64,000 bases of DNA from Brenneria corticis (lineage in GTDB: Bacteria; Pseudomonadota; Gammaproteobacteria; Enterobacterales; Enterobacteriaceae), in the NCBI RefSeq assembly GCF_003115855.1, contig NZ_KZ819072.1, positions 62,001 to 126,000 of the forward strand, read 5' to 3'. Shown in pieces: positions 33,999-42,346 of this stretch. Position numbers and translations under genes: made by a program. Within the stretch, counting starts at the first letter, position 1, and each line of letters starts with the position of its first letter. The notes beneath the pieces were generated by a model. The model saw only the letters and a program-made list of their open reading frames with translations, searched no databases and was not told the DNA's origin.

Positions 33999-34160
33999 GC
34001 GCGCCCCGTCGCCCTGGCTTTCCTGCTCGACAAAAGCACCGTCGGCCGTATCGGCGTACCGGAGGATATTGCGCGGACGGTGGCGTTCATTGCCAGCGAT
34101 GCCGCCGGCTATATCAATGGCGTCGAACTGTTCGTCGACGGCGGTGCGTCGCAGATCTGA
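33999..34160 (+). pseudogene. C-terminal remnant of a short-chain dehydrogenase
   Basis: Open frame AFLLDKSTVGRIGVPEDIAR, TVAFIASDAAGYINGVELFV, DGGASQI-stop is the standard SDR C-terminus. The Rossmann core and active site (GxxxGxG, YxxxK) are missing upstream, where the AraC gene ends at 33965. The SDR body has been deleted. Confidence 0.8.
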
Positions 34161-34219
34161 AATTCAACCAGAAAGCCACTTCATGGTGACCCTACAACGG
34201 ACGCCACCTGTTTCGCCGC

Positions 34220-34244
34220 GGTAAGTTTGTGGTAAGTCGGTAAG
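34220..34244. promoter_or_regulatory. Three GGTAAG direct repeats before mipA
   Basis: GGTAAG at 34220, 34231 and 34239 (spacing 11 and 8), about 45-70 bases upstream of the outer membrane protein start. Tandem hexamers spaced about one helical turn apart are typical of OmpR/PhoP-type response regulator sites. One such regulator is encoded in this operon. Inferred. Confidence 0.4.
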
Positions 34245-34289
34245 CCATAACATGAATTCCTGATTTACCACGAATGTTAAGGAATCACT

Positions 34290-35105
34290 GTGAAACATGC
34301 TTTCAGACACCTTTGTCCCCGGGGCGTCTTCCTCGTCCTGGCTTTTTGCCATTCAGCTTTATTGCATGCCGCGACTGAACCTGTTTCCGGACGTGCGGCC
34401 AGTGAGTCAGGTTTTAGCTGGTTGAGCGATACGCCCAACGTGACAAAGTGGGGACTCGGCGGCGGAGTCAGTTACCAAAAGCCGCCCTACAAAGGGTACG
34501 GCTCGGAGGTGAGTCTCTTTCCCCTGGTCTATTTTGAAAATAAATGGCTAAGTTTGTACGGCAATAATCTCGACGTTAAAGTAGGCAATTGGGGTAACGT
34601 AGAGCTGGCGTTGCATGGCGAGTATGCGTTGGGTGAGGGGTATGAAGAGTCTGATGCCGACATCCTGGACGGCATGCAGAAACGGCGCGGTGGATTTTGG
34701 GGCGGTCCTTCCGCGGCATGGCGCACGGATCTCGGCACCCTGTATGCCAATTATCTGACGGCCGGCAATAAAGGGCAGAGAGCATTGATCGGTTTCACTA
34801 AACAATTCGATTACGGCAAGGTAACGCTGGCTCCCTATGCCAGAGCGGCATGGCTTAACGGCAAATATGTTGAATACTACTATGGAGTAAGGGATGCGGA
34901 AGCCCGGCCGGGCCGGCGCGCCTATGAGGGGGAATCAACATACAATCTGTCCGCCGGGGTACGCATCGGTTATGCCCTCACTGAACATCAACGTTTACAC
35001 CTGGATGCCGGGGTGACGCGTTTAGGAAGCGGGATTAAAGACAGTCCGTTGGTGGATAGTTCCACAGTTCCAAAGATTACATTGGGTTACCTCTATCAAT
35101 TTTGA
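34290..35105 (+). CDS. MipA/OmpV-family outer membrane protein
   Basis: 271 aa starting at GTG with AAGGA seven bases upstream. Signal peptide (FLVLAFCHSALLHAATEP region). Then a beta-barrel of the MipA/OmpV family: WGLGGGVSYQKPPYKGYGSE, LFPLVYFENKWLSLYGNNLD, GGFWGGPSAAWRTDLGTLYA, ending KITLGYLYQF with terminal Phe for BAM recognition. MipA scaffolds murein hydrolases in E. coli; many paralogues are stress- or antibiotic-induced. The response regulator begins 13 bases after its stop, so the three genes form an operon. Confidence 0.9.
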   Translation: MKHAFRHLCPRGVFLVLAFCHSALLHAATEPVSGRAASESGFSWLSDTPNVTKWGLGGGVSYQKPPYKGYGSEVSLFPLVYFENKWLSLYGNNLDVKVGNWGNVELALHGEYALGEGYEESDADILDGMQKRRGGFWGGPSAAWRTDLGTLYANYLTAGNKGQRALIGFTKQFDYGKVTLAPYARAAWLNGKYVEYYYGVRDAEARPGRRAYEGESTYNLSAGVRIGYALTEHQRLHLDAGVTRLGSGIKDSPLVDSSTVPKITLGYLYQF

Positions 35106-35118
35106 ATTGGGTAAATCT

Positions 35119-35796
35119 ATGCCACGCGTTGCGCTGATTGAGGATAACCGCCGTCTCGCTGAAATGATCGGGTCGGCCTTATCAAAAGTGGGAATAGAAA
35201 CGGACATTTTCGCTTCCCTGTCACAGGCAAAATATGGCCTGGTACAGGCCAGCTATGACGTGCTGATTATCGATCGGGGTTTGCCTGATGGCGACGGTTT
35301 GACTTTTCTAAGAAATTATCGTGCTTCGGGGCACATGACCCCTTGCCTTATGGTGACCGCGCGCGATGCGTTGCACGATCGCATCGACGGTCTGGAAAGC
35401 GGCGCCGACGACTATGTGACTAAACCGTTTGCCGTAAGTGAGCTGGTGGCGCGAGTCCGTTCTCTGATGCGGCGTCCAACTGAAACGACCCCATTGACGT
35501 TGGCTTTCGCCAATATGACCCTTGATCCGCAGGACCAGATGCTGCGCTGTGATAATGAAGCGGTGTTGTTGGCGCCGACGGAATTGCAAATCATGCTGGC
35601 TTTATTAAAGGCAAGAGGACAAATTGTACGCCATGCCGCGCTGGAGCACGCCGCGTGGGGCGTGGCGGATGCGGTGACGCCGAATGCCCTGGAAGTGGCG
35701 GTTTACCGATTGCGTAAGAAAATGGACGGCGCCGGCATTATGGCGAAAATAGTGAATATCCGCGGAGTCGGTTTTGCCCTGCGTAGTCTGATCTGA
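35119..35796 (+). CDS. OmpR-family response regulator
   Basis: 225 aa. Receiver domain with acidic pair (ALIEDN), phosphoacceptor Asp in DVLIIDRGLPDGDGL and Lys in DDYVTKPFAVSEL. The C-terminal winged helix includes LLAPTELQIMLALLKARGQI and NALEVAVYRLRKKMDGAGI. I use the ATG at 35119 (MPRVALIEDN) rather than the TTG four codons upstream. Partner of the downstream kinase; likely acts on its own operon promoter near the GGTAAG repeats. Confidence 0.93.
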   Translation: MPRVALIEDNRRLAEMIGSALSKVGIETDIFASLSQAKYGLVQASYDVLIIDRGLPDGDGLTFLRNYRASGHMTPCLMVTARDALHDRIDGLESGADDYVTKPFAVSELVARVRSLMRRPTETTPLTLAFANMTLDPQDQMLRCDNEAVLLAPTELQIMLALLKARGQIVRHAALEHAAWGVADAVTPNALEVAVYRLRKKMDGAGIMAKIVNIRGVGFALRSLI

Positions 35797-35871
35797 ATCT
35801 CTGAGATAGGGGAGCGAAAACCGTCTTGAAACGCCGCTGAATGTGCCAATCCTCGCGCAACAATCCGGCCA

Positions 35872-37290
35872 ATGATTATGGAACAGGAAATGATGGCGCG
35901 TAGGGCACCTAAAAAAATCTTCAACGACTTTACCCGCAGCCTGTCCTTCAGGCTATGGCTGGTCAGTATTGTGGTTTTGTCGGTCAGCCTGGTCGCTATC
36001 ACCATGATCGTTCTGTACGTATTCAGTCAATCGCCACTTGAACTGTGGCAAATGGACGACAATCAGCGGACCGCTGAGAGCGTCGTTTCCGGGCTGCAAT
36101 TTGATCAAAGCGGGCAGCCGGCGGCGGTAAAATTGGATAGCCGGACGGACTGGTTATTTGATGTCGCCCCGACGGAGATAATGTATCGCGTAGTGGATGA
36201 ACGCGAAAATATACTCCTCGCTTCCAACGCAGAACAGGTTCTCGCCTGGGGTAATAAATCACTGAGTGATTCGGTGGGCGTTCACCAGCAGATCATGCTC
36301 AACCATCAGTTTTATGATCTTTTTACGCTGAAGTTAAGCCGCGGTGATCGTTTATTCTATGTTCAAACCGTAACCAGCAACGCCTTCGGTGAAGTGGCGG
36401 TGGATCTTAAACTGAAGCCTATTCCGAAAATCATCGGGGTGACTATTTTGATCGCTGTTATCGGTTTTGGGCTAACGTTCCCATTTACCATAAGGTGGGT
36501 ACTTCGACCGCTGAAAAGCGCTTCGCAGGCGGCGATGTCAATCACCCCCGCTAACCTGCGGACACGGTTAGACGGCAAAGCTATACCAAACGAAATCAAA
36601 CCATTAATCGTTGCATTCAATGACGTGCTCGAACGATTAGAGAAAGGATTTATCGCGCAGCAGGAATTTTTAGGGGCCGCGGCGCATGAGTTGAAGACGC
36701 CTCTCACTCTGCTGCGCGCGCAAATAGAACTCCATCCGGATATTAACGATAAGGTGCTGTTGTTGCGTGATATTGACTTTATGGCAAGACAGGTAAGGCA
36801 ACTTTTGCAACTGGCGGAATTGAGCGAATCGCAAAATTATCATTTTACCAGGACCGACAGGCTCGCGGTCATTCAGGAAGCGATCGACTATCTGCGTCAG
36901 AAAGCAGAGCGCCGCAAGGTTGAATTAACCGTCCGTGCGGCAGAGCCCTTGTCCAGGGTTGATGCGGATAAAAGCGCTTTGTTTATTTTATTGAAAAATA
37001 TCATTGATAACGCCATCAATGTCTCTCCGCCAAACGGCGCCGTTATTATTACCGTGACTGAAAGCGTCTTCCGCATTCAGGATAGCGGACCGGGTATTCG
37101 CCCGGACGATTTGCCTTTCCTGTTCGATCGTTTTTGGCGCGGGCCGAATGCCTCGGCTGAAGATAGCGGACTGGGGCTGGCTATCTGCAAAGAAATCGCC
37201 AACGCGCATCACTGGAAAATCACGCTACAAAACCTTGCCAGGGGTGTAGAGGTCATCATTCGTTTGCCTCCCCACACTAAGCGAAACTGA
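35872..37290 (+). CDS. Sensor histidine kinase
   Basis: 472 aa. TM1 at about 28-52 (LWLVSIVVLSVSLVAITMIV), a periplasmic sensor domain of about 130 residues, TM2 (IIGVTILIAVIGFGLTFPFT), HAMP-like linker, H-box GAAAHELKTPLTLLRAQ, N-box NIIDNAINVSP, G1 DSGPGIRPDD and G2 GLGLAICKEI. Resembles QseC/TctE-type kinases with a single periplasmic loop. The start could be one of several close Met codons. 75 bases downstream of the response regulator, same operon as mipA. Confidence 0.93.
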   Translation: MIMEQEMMARRAPKKIFNDFTRSLSFRLWLVSIVVLSVSLVAITMIVLYVFSQSPLELWQMDDNQRTAESVVSGLQFDQSGQPAAVKLDSRTDWLFDVAPTEIMYRVVDERENILLASNAEQVLAWGNKSLSDSVGVHQQIMLNHQFYDLFTLKLSRGDRLFYVQTVTSNAFGEVAVDLKLKPIPKIIGVTILIAVIGFGLTFPFTIRWVLRPLKSASQAAMSITPANLRTRLDGKAIPNEIKPLIVAFNDVLERLEKGFIAQQEFLGAAAHELKTPLTLLRAQIELHPDINDKVLLLRDIDFMARQVRQLLQLAELSESQNYHFTRTDRLAVIQEAIDYLRQKAERRKVELTVRAAEPLSRVDADKSALFILLKNIIDNAINVSPPNGAVIITVTESVFRIQDSGPGIRPDDLPFLFDRFWRGPNASAEDSGLGLAICKEIANAHHWKITLQNLARGVEVIIRLPPHTKRN

Positions 37291-37319
37291 CTCAGCTCTG
37301 AATCTCGCCGGCGTTTTTT

Positions 37320-37673
37320 CTACCGATCGTCGGGCAACGGCCAATGCTCGATCAAAGTCAGCAGGCCGGGAAAACGTGCTTCGATATCTTCCCGGCGCAA
37401 CCGGCTACGTCGCTCCAATCCATACTGGCGTTGGCGGATCAAACCCGCTTCGCGCAGCGTTTTGAAATGATGGGTCAACGTCGATTTTGGGCGATTGAAA
37501 CCGAACCAGCCGCAGGGATGGTCATAGGCGTCCGACTCCAGCATCAGTTTGTGGATGATGGTCAGGCGTAACGGATCGGCCAGTGCGGCAAACAGCGTTT
37601 CCAGCTTTAAATCCTTGGTTGCGGGTTCCGGCAACGGCGGCGGCAGATCGTTTGGTTGGTCTATTTTCATCAT
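37320..37673 (-). CDS. ArsR-type winged-helix regulator
   Basis: 117 aa. ArsR-like HTH: KLETLFAALADPLRLTIIHK, STLTHHFKTLREAGLIRQRQ, YGLERRSRLRREDIEARFPG. No cysteine metal motif of the CxC type, so it is probably not an arsenic sensor. Divergent from a small frame and an MFS gene. A 44-bp near-perfect palindrome between them (37718-37761) is the likely operator for both directions. Confidence 0.9.
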   Translation of the reverse strand: MMKIDQPNDLPPPLPEPATKDLKLETLFAALADPLRLTIIHKLMLESDAYDHPCGWFGFNRPKSTLTHHFKTLREAGLIRQRQYGLERRSRLRREDIEARFPGLLTLIEHWPLPDDR

Positions 37674-37717
37674 GACACGATAGGGTTGGTGAATAAGTAA
37701 GGTACATCATACCACTT

Positions 37718-37761
37718 GTACGAATTTTTTCGAACATGCTATATTTCGAAAAAACTCGTAC
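37718..37761. promoter_or_regulatory. Long palindromic operator
   Basis: GTACGAATTTTTTCGAA (37718-37734) and TTCGAAAAAACTCGTAC (37745-37761) are 17-base inverted arms with one mismatch and a 10-base centre. Located between the divergent ArsR and MFS transcription units. Probable ArsR-type repressor site. Confidence 0.7.
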
Positions 37762-37772
37762 AGGATAAGGCT

Positions 37773-37919
37773 ATGTCTTTTTCTCCTATTTTAGTCGTCA
37801 TCGCTCAGCGCGATCTGGCCCCCTCAGCGGTGAATTCCGCCGGGGCAACGGTCAGGGAGTCTGTATTCGCTCCCCGGCATCTTGGTCATTTCATACCACG
37901 GCAAGGAGGCAAGCAATGA
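37773..37919 (+). pseudogene. Small frame translationally coupled to the MFS gene
   Basis: 48 codons, MSFSPILVVIAQRDLAPSAV to RHLGHFIPRQGGKQ, preceded by a good site (AGGATAAGG). Its stop overlaps the MFS start codon (ATGA). It has no recognisable domain and may be the internally deleted remnant of a gene between the operator and the transporter, or a genuine leader peptide. Confidence 0.35.
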
Positions 37920-39130
37920 CGGCTCGTACCTCGCCGGCGCTGATGGCGAGCGCCGCATGGGTGGTCACGGCGGTATTTATATTGTCGAACTCGCCCACGC
38001 CGCTTTATGTGCACTGGCAGCAATCGCTCAATTTTTCTACCGGCACGCTGGCGGTGATATTCGCTTGCTACATTGCCGGCCTGCTGGGCACCTTGCTGAT
38101 AGCGGGGCAGCTATCCGATCGCTACGGGCGAAAAATGATGCTGATCCCCGGTTTGCTGGCTGCGCTGATAGCCTGCGCCCTGTTCTCCGTCGCGCAGTCG
38201 GTGACGTTTTTGGCAATAGCCCGTTTATTGTCCGGGGTTGCCGTCGGAACGGTGGTATCGGCGGGAATGGCGGCGGTCGGGGAGCTGGGAGGCGTTGAGC
38301 GCAGACGGCAGGCCGCGTTGCTGGCGTCGGTATCGATGGTGCTGGGCGCAGGTCTGGGTCCGCTGCTGGCCGGAACGATAGCGCAATGGCAAACGTCGTC
38401 CATTATGCCGATTTTTGGCGTGGAGTTCGTCATTCTGCTCAGTGCGCTAATCATCCTGTTTTTACTGCCGCTGCGTGCCGCGCCGCCCCAGGAGAGGAAA
38501 CCCTTACGGCTGCGCCTGCCGACGGTTCCCGCTGATAATCGGCGCCATCTGCTCTACGGCGTCGGCACCTTCGGTCCGGGAATTACCGCGACATCCTTTA
38601 TGCTGGCGCTGGGGCCGTCATTGTTATCCCGCTTGCTGGATGTCAGCAGCCCGATGGTCGCGGGGGGCATGGCCTGCGCCATGTTTCTCACGGCGACGGG
38701 GGTACAGTTTATGGTGCGCCAATGGAAGGTACGGTCGATTTTTCTGGCGAGCACGCTGGCGACGATAGCCGCCATGGCGAGCCTGACCCTCGCCGTGCAG
38801 GCTTCGCTTGCCGCTGTGCTGATACTGGCCGCGCTGTTCGCGGGAGTAGGGCAGGGATTAGGGCAGTTGGGCGGGCTAACGTTAATCGGACTGTACGTCG
38901 CTGATGGGCGTCGCGCTGAAGCGAATGCGGTGCTGAATATCGGCGGATACCTGCCGGCTTGTCTGCTGCCCGTCGCCGCCGGCTACGCCATCGACCTGTT
39001 CGGATTGACCAACGGCGCGGCTCTGTTCGCGCTAATCCTGAGTCTGGCCGCCGGCGTCGGCGGTTTCTTTATCTTTAACAGTCTTGGAGACGTACGCCTT
39101 TTGGCGCAAAGTAGCGATGACCGATCCTGA
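37916..39130 (+). CDS. MFS transporter
   Basis: 404 aa, 12 predicted helices. Motif A region DRYGRKMMLIPGLLAALIA after TM2, SVAQSVTFLAIARLLSGVAV, and ASVSMVLGAGLGPLLAGTIA (motif C type), as in DHA1 drug/H+ antiporters. CAAGGAGG precedes the ATG. The divergent ArsR regulator and the palindromic operator suggest inducible efflux. Substrate unknown. Confidence 0.9.
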   Translation: MTARTSPALMASAAWVVTAVFILSNSPTPLYVHWQQSLNFSTGTLAVIFACYIAGLLGTLLIAGQLSDRYGRKMMLIPGLLAALIACALFSVAQSVTFLAIARLLSGVAVGTVVSAGMAAVGELGGVERRRQAALLASVSMVLGAGLGPLLAGTIAQWQTSSIMPIFGVEFVILLSALIILFLLPLRAAPPQERKPLRLRLPTVPADNRRHLLYGVGTFGPGITATSFMLALGPSLLSRLLDVSSPMVAGGMACAMFLTATGVQFMVRQWKVRSIFLASTLATIAAMASLTLAVQASLAAVLILAALFAGVGQGLGQLGGLTLIGLYVADGRRAEANAVLNIGGYLPACLLPVAAGYAIDLFGLTNGAALFALILSLAAGVGGFFIFNSLGDVRLLAQSSDDRS

Positions 39131-39295
39131 TTACTGGTGGGTGATGGCGTTTCGCTGATGGCTCTTCTGACACTGCTGGCGTAGCGCCATGGCGGTTTCC
39201 TCCAACTGCCGTCGCAGCCACTGTATCGCCGGATCGGCCACGCTGCGCGCCGGCCAGGCGAAGGCCACGTCGAAGGGCGTCGCGCCGAGGGGGGC
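39131..39295 (-). pseudogene. C-terminal remnant of a LysR regulator
   Basis: Minus-strand frame KPDAPLGATPFDVAFAWPAR, SVADPAIQWLRRQLEETAMA and LRQQCQKSHQRNAITHQ is the tail of a LysR effector domain. Upstream of about 39295 the frame continues only as the antisense of the old-yellow-enzyme gene. The DNA-binding domain is missing. Confidence 0.7.
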
Positions 39296-40246
39296 GTCGG
39301 GCTTATTATTACCGAAGGCGCCTTTATCGATCATCCGGGCGCCAACGCTTTCCCGCACGGACCGGATTTTTTCGGTCATTCCGCTCTGGCAGGCTGGCGT
39401 CGCGTGGTCGAGGGCGTGCATGGCGCGGGCGGCCGTATTATTCCGCAGCTCTGGCATTGCGGGTCGGCGCGTCGGCCAGGTATGCCGCATGATCCGGGCG
39501 TTCCGGGCTACGGACCGGTGGATATTCGCGACGAGGACGGACGGCTGCTGGTAAAGGCGATGACCGAAGAGGAGATCGCGGCCGTGGCGGCTTCCTACGC
39601 TTGGGCGGCCGGACAGGCGGAGGCGTTGGGGTTTAACGGGGTGGAAATCCATGCCGCCCATGAGTTCCTGCTCGATACCTTTCTATGGGCGGGCAGCAAT
39701 ACGCGGGACGATGCCTATGGCGGTTCTCTGGAGAACCGCTTGCGTTTCACTTTGCAGGTGGTTCAGGCGGTGCGGCGGGCGGTCAGCGCGGATTTTCCCG
39801 TCTTGCTGCGTTTTTCGCAGTTCAAGCGCCGCGACTACCAGGCGAGGATCGCCGAAACGCCCGAGGAACTGGGGCGCATTCTAAGGCCGCTCGCCGCCGC
39901 CGGCGTCGATGTTTTTCATGCCAGCACGCGGCGTTTCCGGGAACCGGCTTTCGCCGGCTCGCCGCTGGGGCTGGCCGGCTGGGCGCAAAAACTCACCGGT
40001 AAGCCGGCGATTGCCGTGGGCAGCGTCGGATTGCAGGCTGATATCGGCGATGACGTCGGCGCGTCGTCGTCAACGCCGGCGGATTTGCAAGGCGTGGTCG
40101 AGCGGATAAAGGCGGGCGATTTCGACCTGATCGCCGTTGGGCGGGCCTTATTATCCGATCCCGACTGGGCGGCCAAGGTGCGGCAAGGGCGTTTCAGCGA
40201 ACTGAGGGGCTATGATGCCGCGGTTCTCGATCGGGCGTTGTTCTGA
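39275..40246 (+). pseudogene. NADH:flavin oxidoreductase (old yellow enzyme), 5' deleted
   Basis: The frame reads RRAEGGVGLIITEGAFIDHP, WRRVVEGVHGAGGRIIPQLW, AAGQAEALGFNGVEIHAAHE, LLDTFLWAGSNTRDDAYGGS, KPAIAVGSVGLQ and FDLIAVGRALLSDPDWAAKV: FMN-binding TIM barrel, about 320 residues. The first ~50-60 residues, including the start, are absent. The sequence joins directly to the antisense LysR tail. An internal ATG at 39404 could give a truncated protein, but that would lack the first FMN-binding strands. Confidence 0.8.
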
Positions 40247-40448
40247 AGAGCGCCACCGGCAATGCGGCAGTTGCGCTGTTTGCTTGCCGCGGAGCAGGCC
40301 GGTAAATAAATCCTCATGATACAACTTGGCTGAATGGCGGCGAAATGTCTTAAAGCCCTTAATAAGATTAGGTGAAAAAGGTATTTCCCACCTCGGTTGC
40401 CTCTCGATTATTGTCAGTGCATCCATTGGCTTCCATACGAGCAGGCAT

Positions 40449-41471
40449 ATGAGAAACTTCACCCCTATCAGATTGATCAAGCATTTCATTTTGCTGATAA
40501 CAGGTGCGTCACTATTGTTGTCGGCTTCTCTGACATGGGCCGAAGGCCGGATTCGTATTGCTTATCAATTTGGCATTAATGAACTGATGCTGCATGTCGC
40601 TAAGGATCAACGGCTGATAGAGAAGCGTGGCGAGGCGCAAGGTTTGAAAATCGACGTCGAGTGGGTGCAGCTTGCCGGCGGGGCCGCGGTCAATAATGCC
40701 TTGTTGTCCGGTGCCGTTGACGTGGGATCGGTAGGGTTGGCGCCGATGTTTACCATGTGGGATAGAACATATGGTAAACAGGGCGTTAAGGCGATAGCCG
40801 CGCTTGGTTCGATGCCAAATACTCTTTTAACGAACAATCCACAGATAAAAAGCCTGTCCGATTTCAGCGATAAAGACCGGGTAGCCGTCCCTGCGGTATT
40901 CGTGTCCCAGCAGTCTCGCACGCTGCAATACGCCGCGGCGCAATTGTACGGGGATAAGGAGTTTAAACGATTCGATCATTTAACCGTATCCTTACCGCAT
41001 CCGGATGCTTCCGCCGCGCTGATAGCCGGCGGTTCGGAGATCAGCGCGCATTTCGCTAACGCGCCCTTTCAGAACGAAGCGCTGAAATACCCAAATGTTC
41101 ATAAGGTTGTTGATTCATATGAGATATTTGGCGGTCCGCAGACCGGCATCGTAGTAATGAGCACGCAGAAATTTCATGATGAAAATCCTAAAACCTATAT
41201 GGCTTTTCTGCATGCGCTGGAGGATGCGGCGGCGATTATCAACGCCGATCGTAAAGCGGCCGCGGCGGCCTATCTGCGCGGTACCGGTTCCCGCCTGTCT
41301 CTCGCGCTGGTTGAGGACGTGGTTGAAGATCCCAGCGTGACTTTTACCGTGGTGCCAGAAAACTCGTTGAAGCTGTTGCAGTTTTTACACCGGGTAGGGC
41401 AGATAAAACATAAGCCTGAATCCTGGCGTGATTACTTTTTTCCTGAAATCCACGACAGAAACGGTAGCTGA
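40449..41471 (+). CDS. SsuA/NrtA-type solute-binding protein
   Basis: 340 aa. Signal peptide LIKHFILLITGASLLLSASLTWA with start at MRNFTPIRL (40449). The mature protein has the NMT1/SsuA-like pattern: IRIAYQFGINELMLHVAKDQ, VQLAGGAAVNNALLSGAVDV, AVPAVFVSQQSRTLQYAAAQ. Binds sulfonates, taurine, nitrate or related ions in characterised relatives. No ABC permease or ATPase genes are adjacent, which is unusual. It is followed by a GntR regulator and aconitase-X genes. Confidence 0.87.
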   Translation: MRNFTPIRLIKHFILLITGASLLLSASLTWAEGRIRIAYQFGINELMLHVAKDQRLIEKRGEAQGLKIDVEWVQLAGGAAVNNALLSGAVDVGSVGLAPMFTMWDRTYGKQGVKAIAALGSMPNTLLTNNPQIKSLSDFSDKDRVAVPAVFVSQQSRTLQYAAAQLYGDKEFKRFDHLTVSLPHPDASAALIAGGSEISAHFANAPFQNEALKYPNVHKVVDSYEIFGGPQTGIVVMSTQKFHDENPKTYMAFLHALEDAAAIINADRKAAAAAYLRGTGSRLSLALVEDVVEDPSVTFTVVPENSLKLLQFLHRVGQIKHKPESWRDYFFPEIHDRNGS

Positions 41472-41527
41472 TTATCGATTTAAGTGTTAACGCCATTTGT
41501 ACCATATCGCCGTTTTGTCGCCACACA

Positions 41528-42310
41528 ATGATGAAGAGATTCGCCGCTATGCCATTCCAGGGAAATACCTGTCCGATGTATGAGCAAATCGCCGCCGTGT
41601 TGCAACGCGAAATTGCCGATGGCTGCTATAGCGCGACAGGGCGTCTCCCTTCGGAGGCAAAACTGATTGACCGTTTTGCCGTCAGCCGGGTAACCATTCG
41701 CCAGGCGCTGGATCTGCTGGTGCAGGACGGGCTGGTGGAAAGGCACCGGGGCCGTGGTTCGTTCCTTGTTCGGCCGCGGTTGCGTCATAAGATGAATGCG
41801 TTACGGGGTTTTTACGATGAGCTGGTGCTGGCGGGTGTCGATCCTGAAACGGAAATGCTGGAGTTCGGGCCCCGAATATTGCCGCGGGCCTGGGTTAAAG
41901 ACCTCGACTGGCCGGGCGATCGGGCGATTTTCCTGCAACGGTTGTACCGCGTTGATGATAAGCCTCTGGCATTGATCAATGCTTATCTGCATCCCATTGC
42001 CCATGTTGTCGAACGCCAACAGGCGTCAACCCATACTATTTATTCGATATTCACGGAAATTCTGCATCAACCCATTGAGTATGCCGACATCAGCATCAGC
42101 CTGACGCAGGCCAGTCATGCGCACGCGACGCTGCTGGAATTGAAGCCAGGCACGCCCTTGCTATCGATGTATCGCACCTCCGGCCTGGCCGATAACCGCA
42201 TCGCTGAACGTACCCAGTTTCTTATCCGTCCGGAAGAGTACGAGTTTGTGTGGCAGGTCAGCGGGATGACCGCCTCAACGATGCGGTTGGCACGGATTCG
42301 GCAACGTTGA
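41528..42310 (+). CDS. GntR/HutC-family regulator
   Basis: 260 aa. N-terminal GntR winged helix (CPMYEQIAAVLQREIADGCY, LPSEAKLIDRFAVSRVTIRQ, GLVERHRGRGSFLVRPR) and C-terminal UTRA ligand domain (LQRLYRVDDKPLALINAYLH, PGTPLLSMYRTSGLADNRIA). The start may be either of two adjacent ATGs. It is 36 bases ahead of the aconitase-X large subunit and is likely its regulator. Confidence 0.92.
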   Translation: MMKRFAAMPFQGNTCPMYEQIAAVLQREIADGCYSATGRLPSEAKLIDRFAVSRVTIRQALDLLVQDGLVERHRGRGSFLVRPRLRHKMNALRGFYDELVLAGVDPETEMLEFGPRILPRAWVKDLDWPGDRAIFLQRLYRVDDKPLALINAYLHPIAHVVERQQASTHTIYSIFTEILHQPIEYADISISLTQASHAHATLLELKPGTPLLSMYRTSGLADNRIAERTQFLIRPEEYEFVWQVSGMTASTMRLARIRQR

Positions 42311-42346
42311 AAATCGCTATTGATATTACACAGGGAGAAGCTCGTT

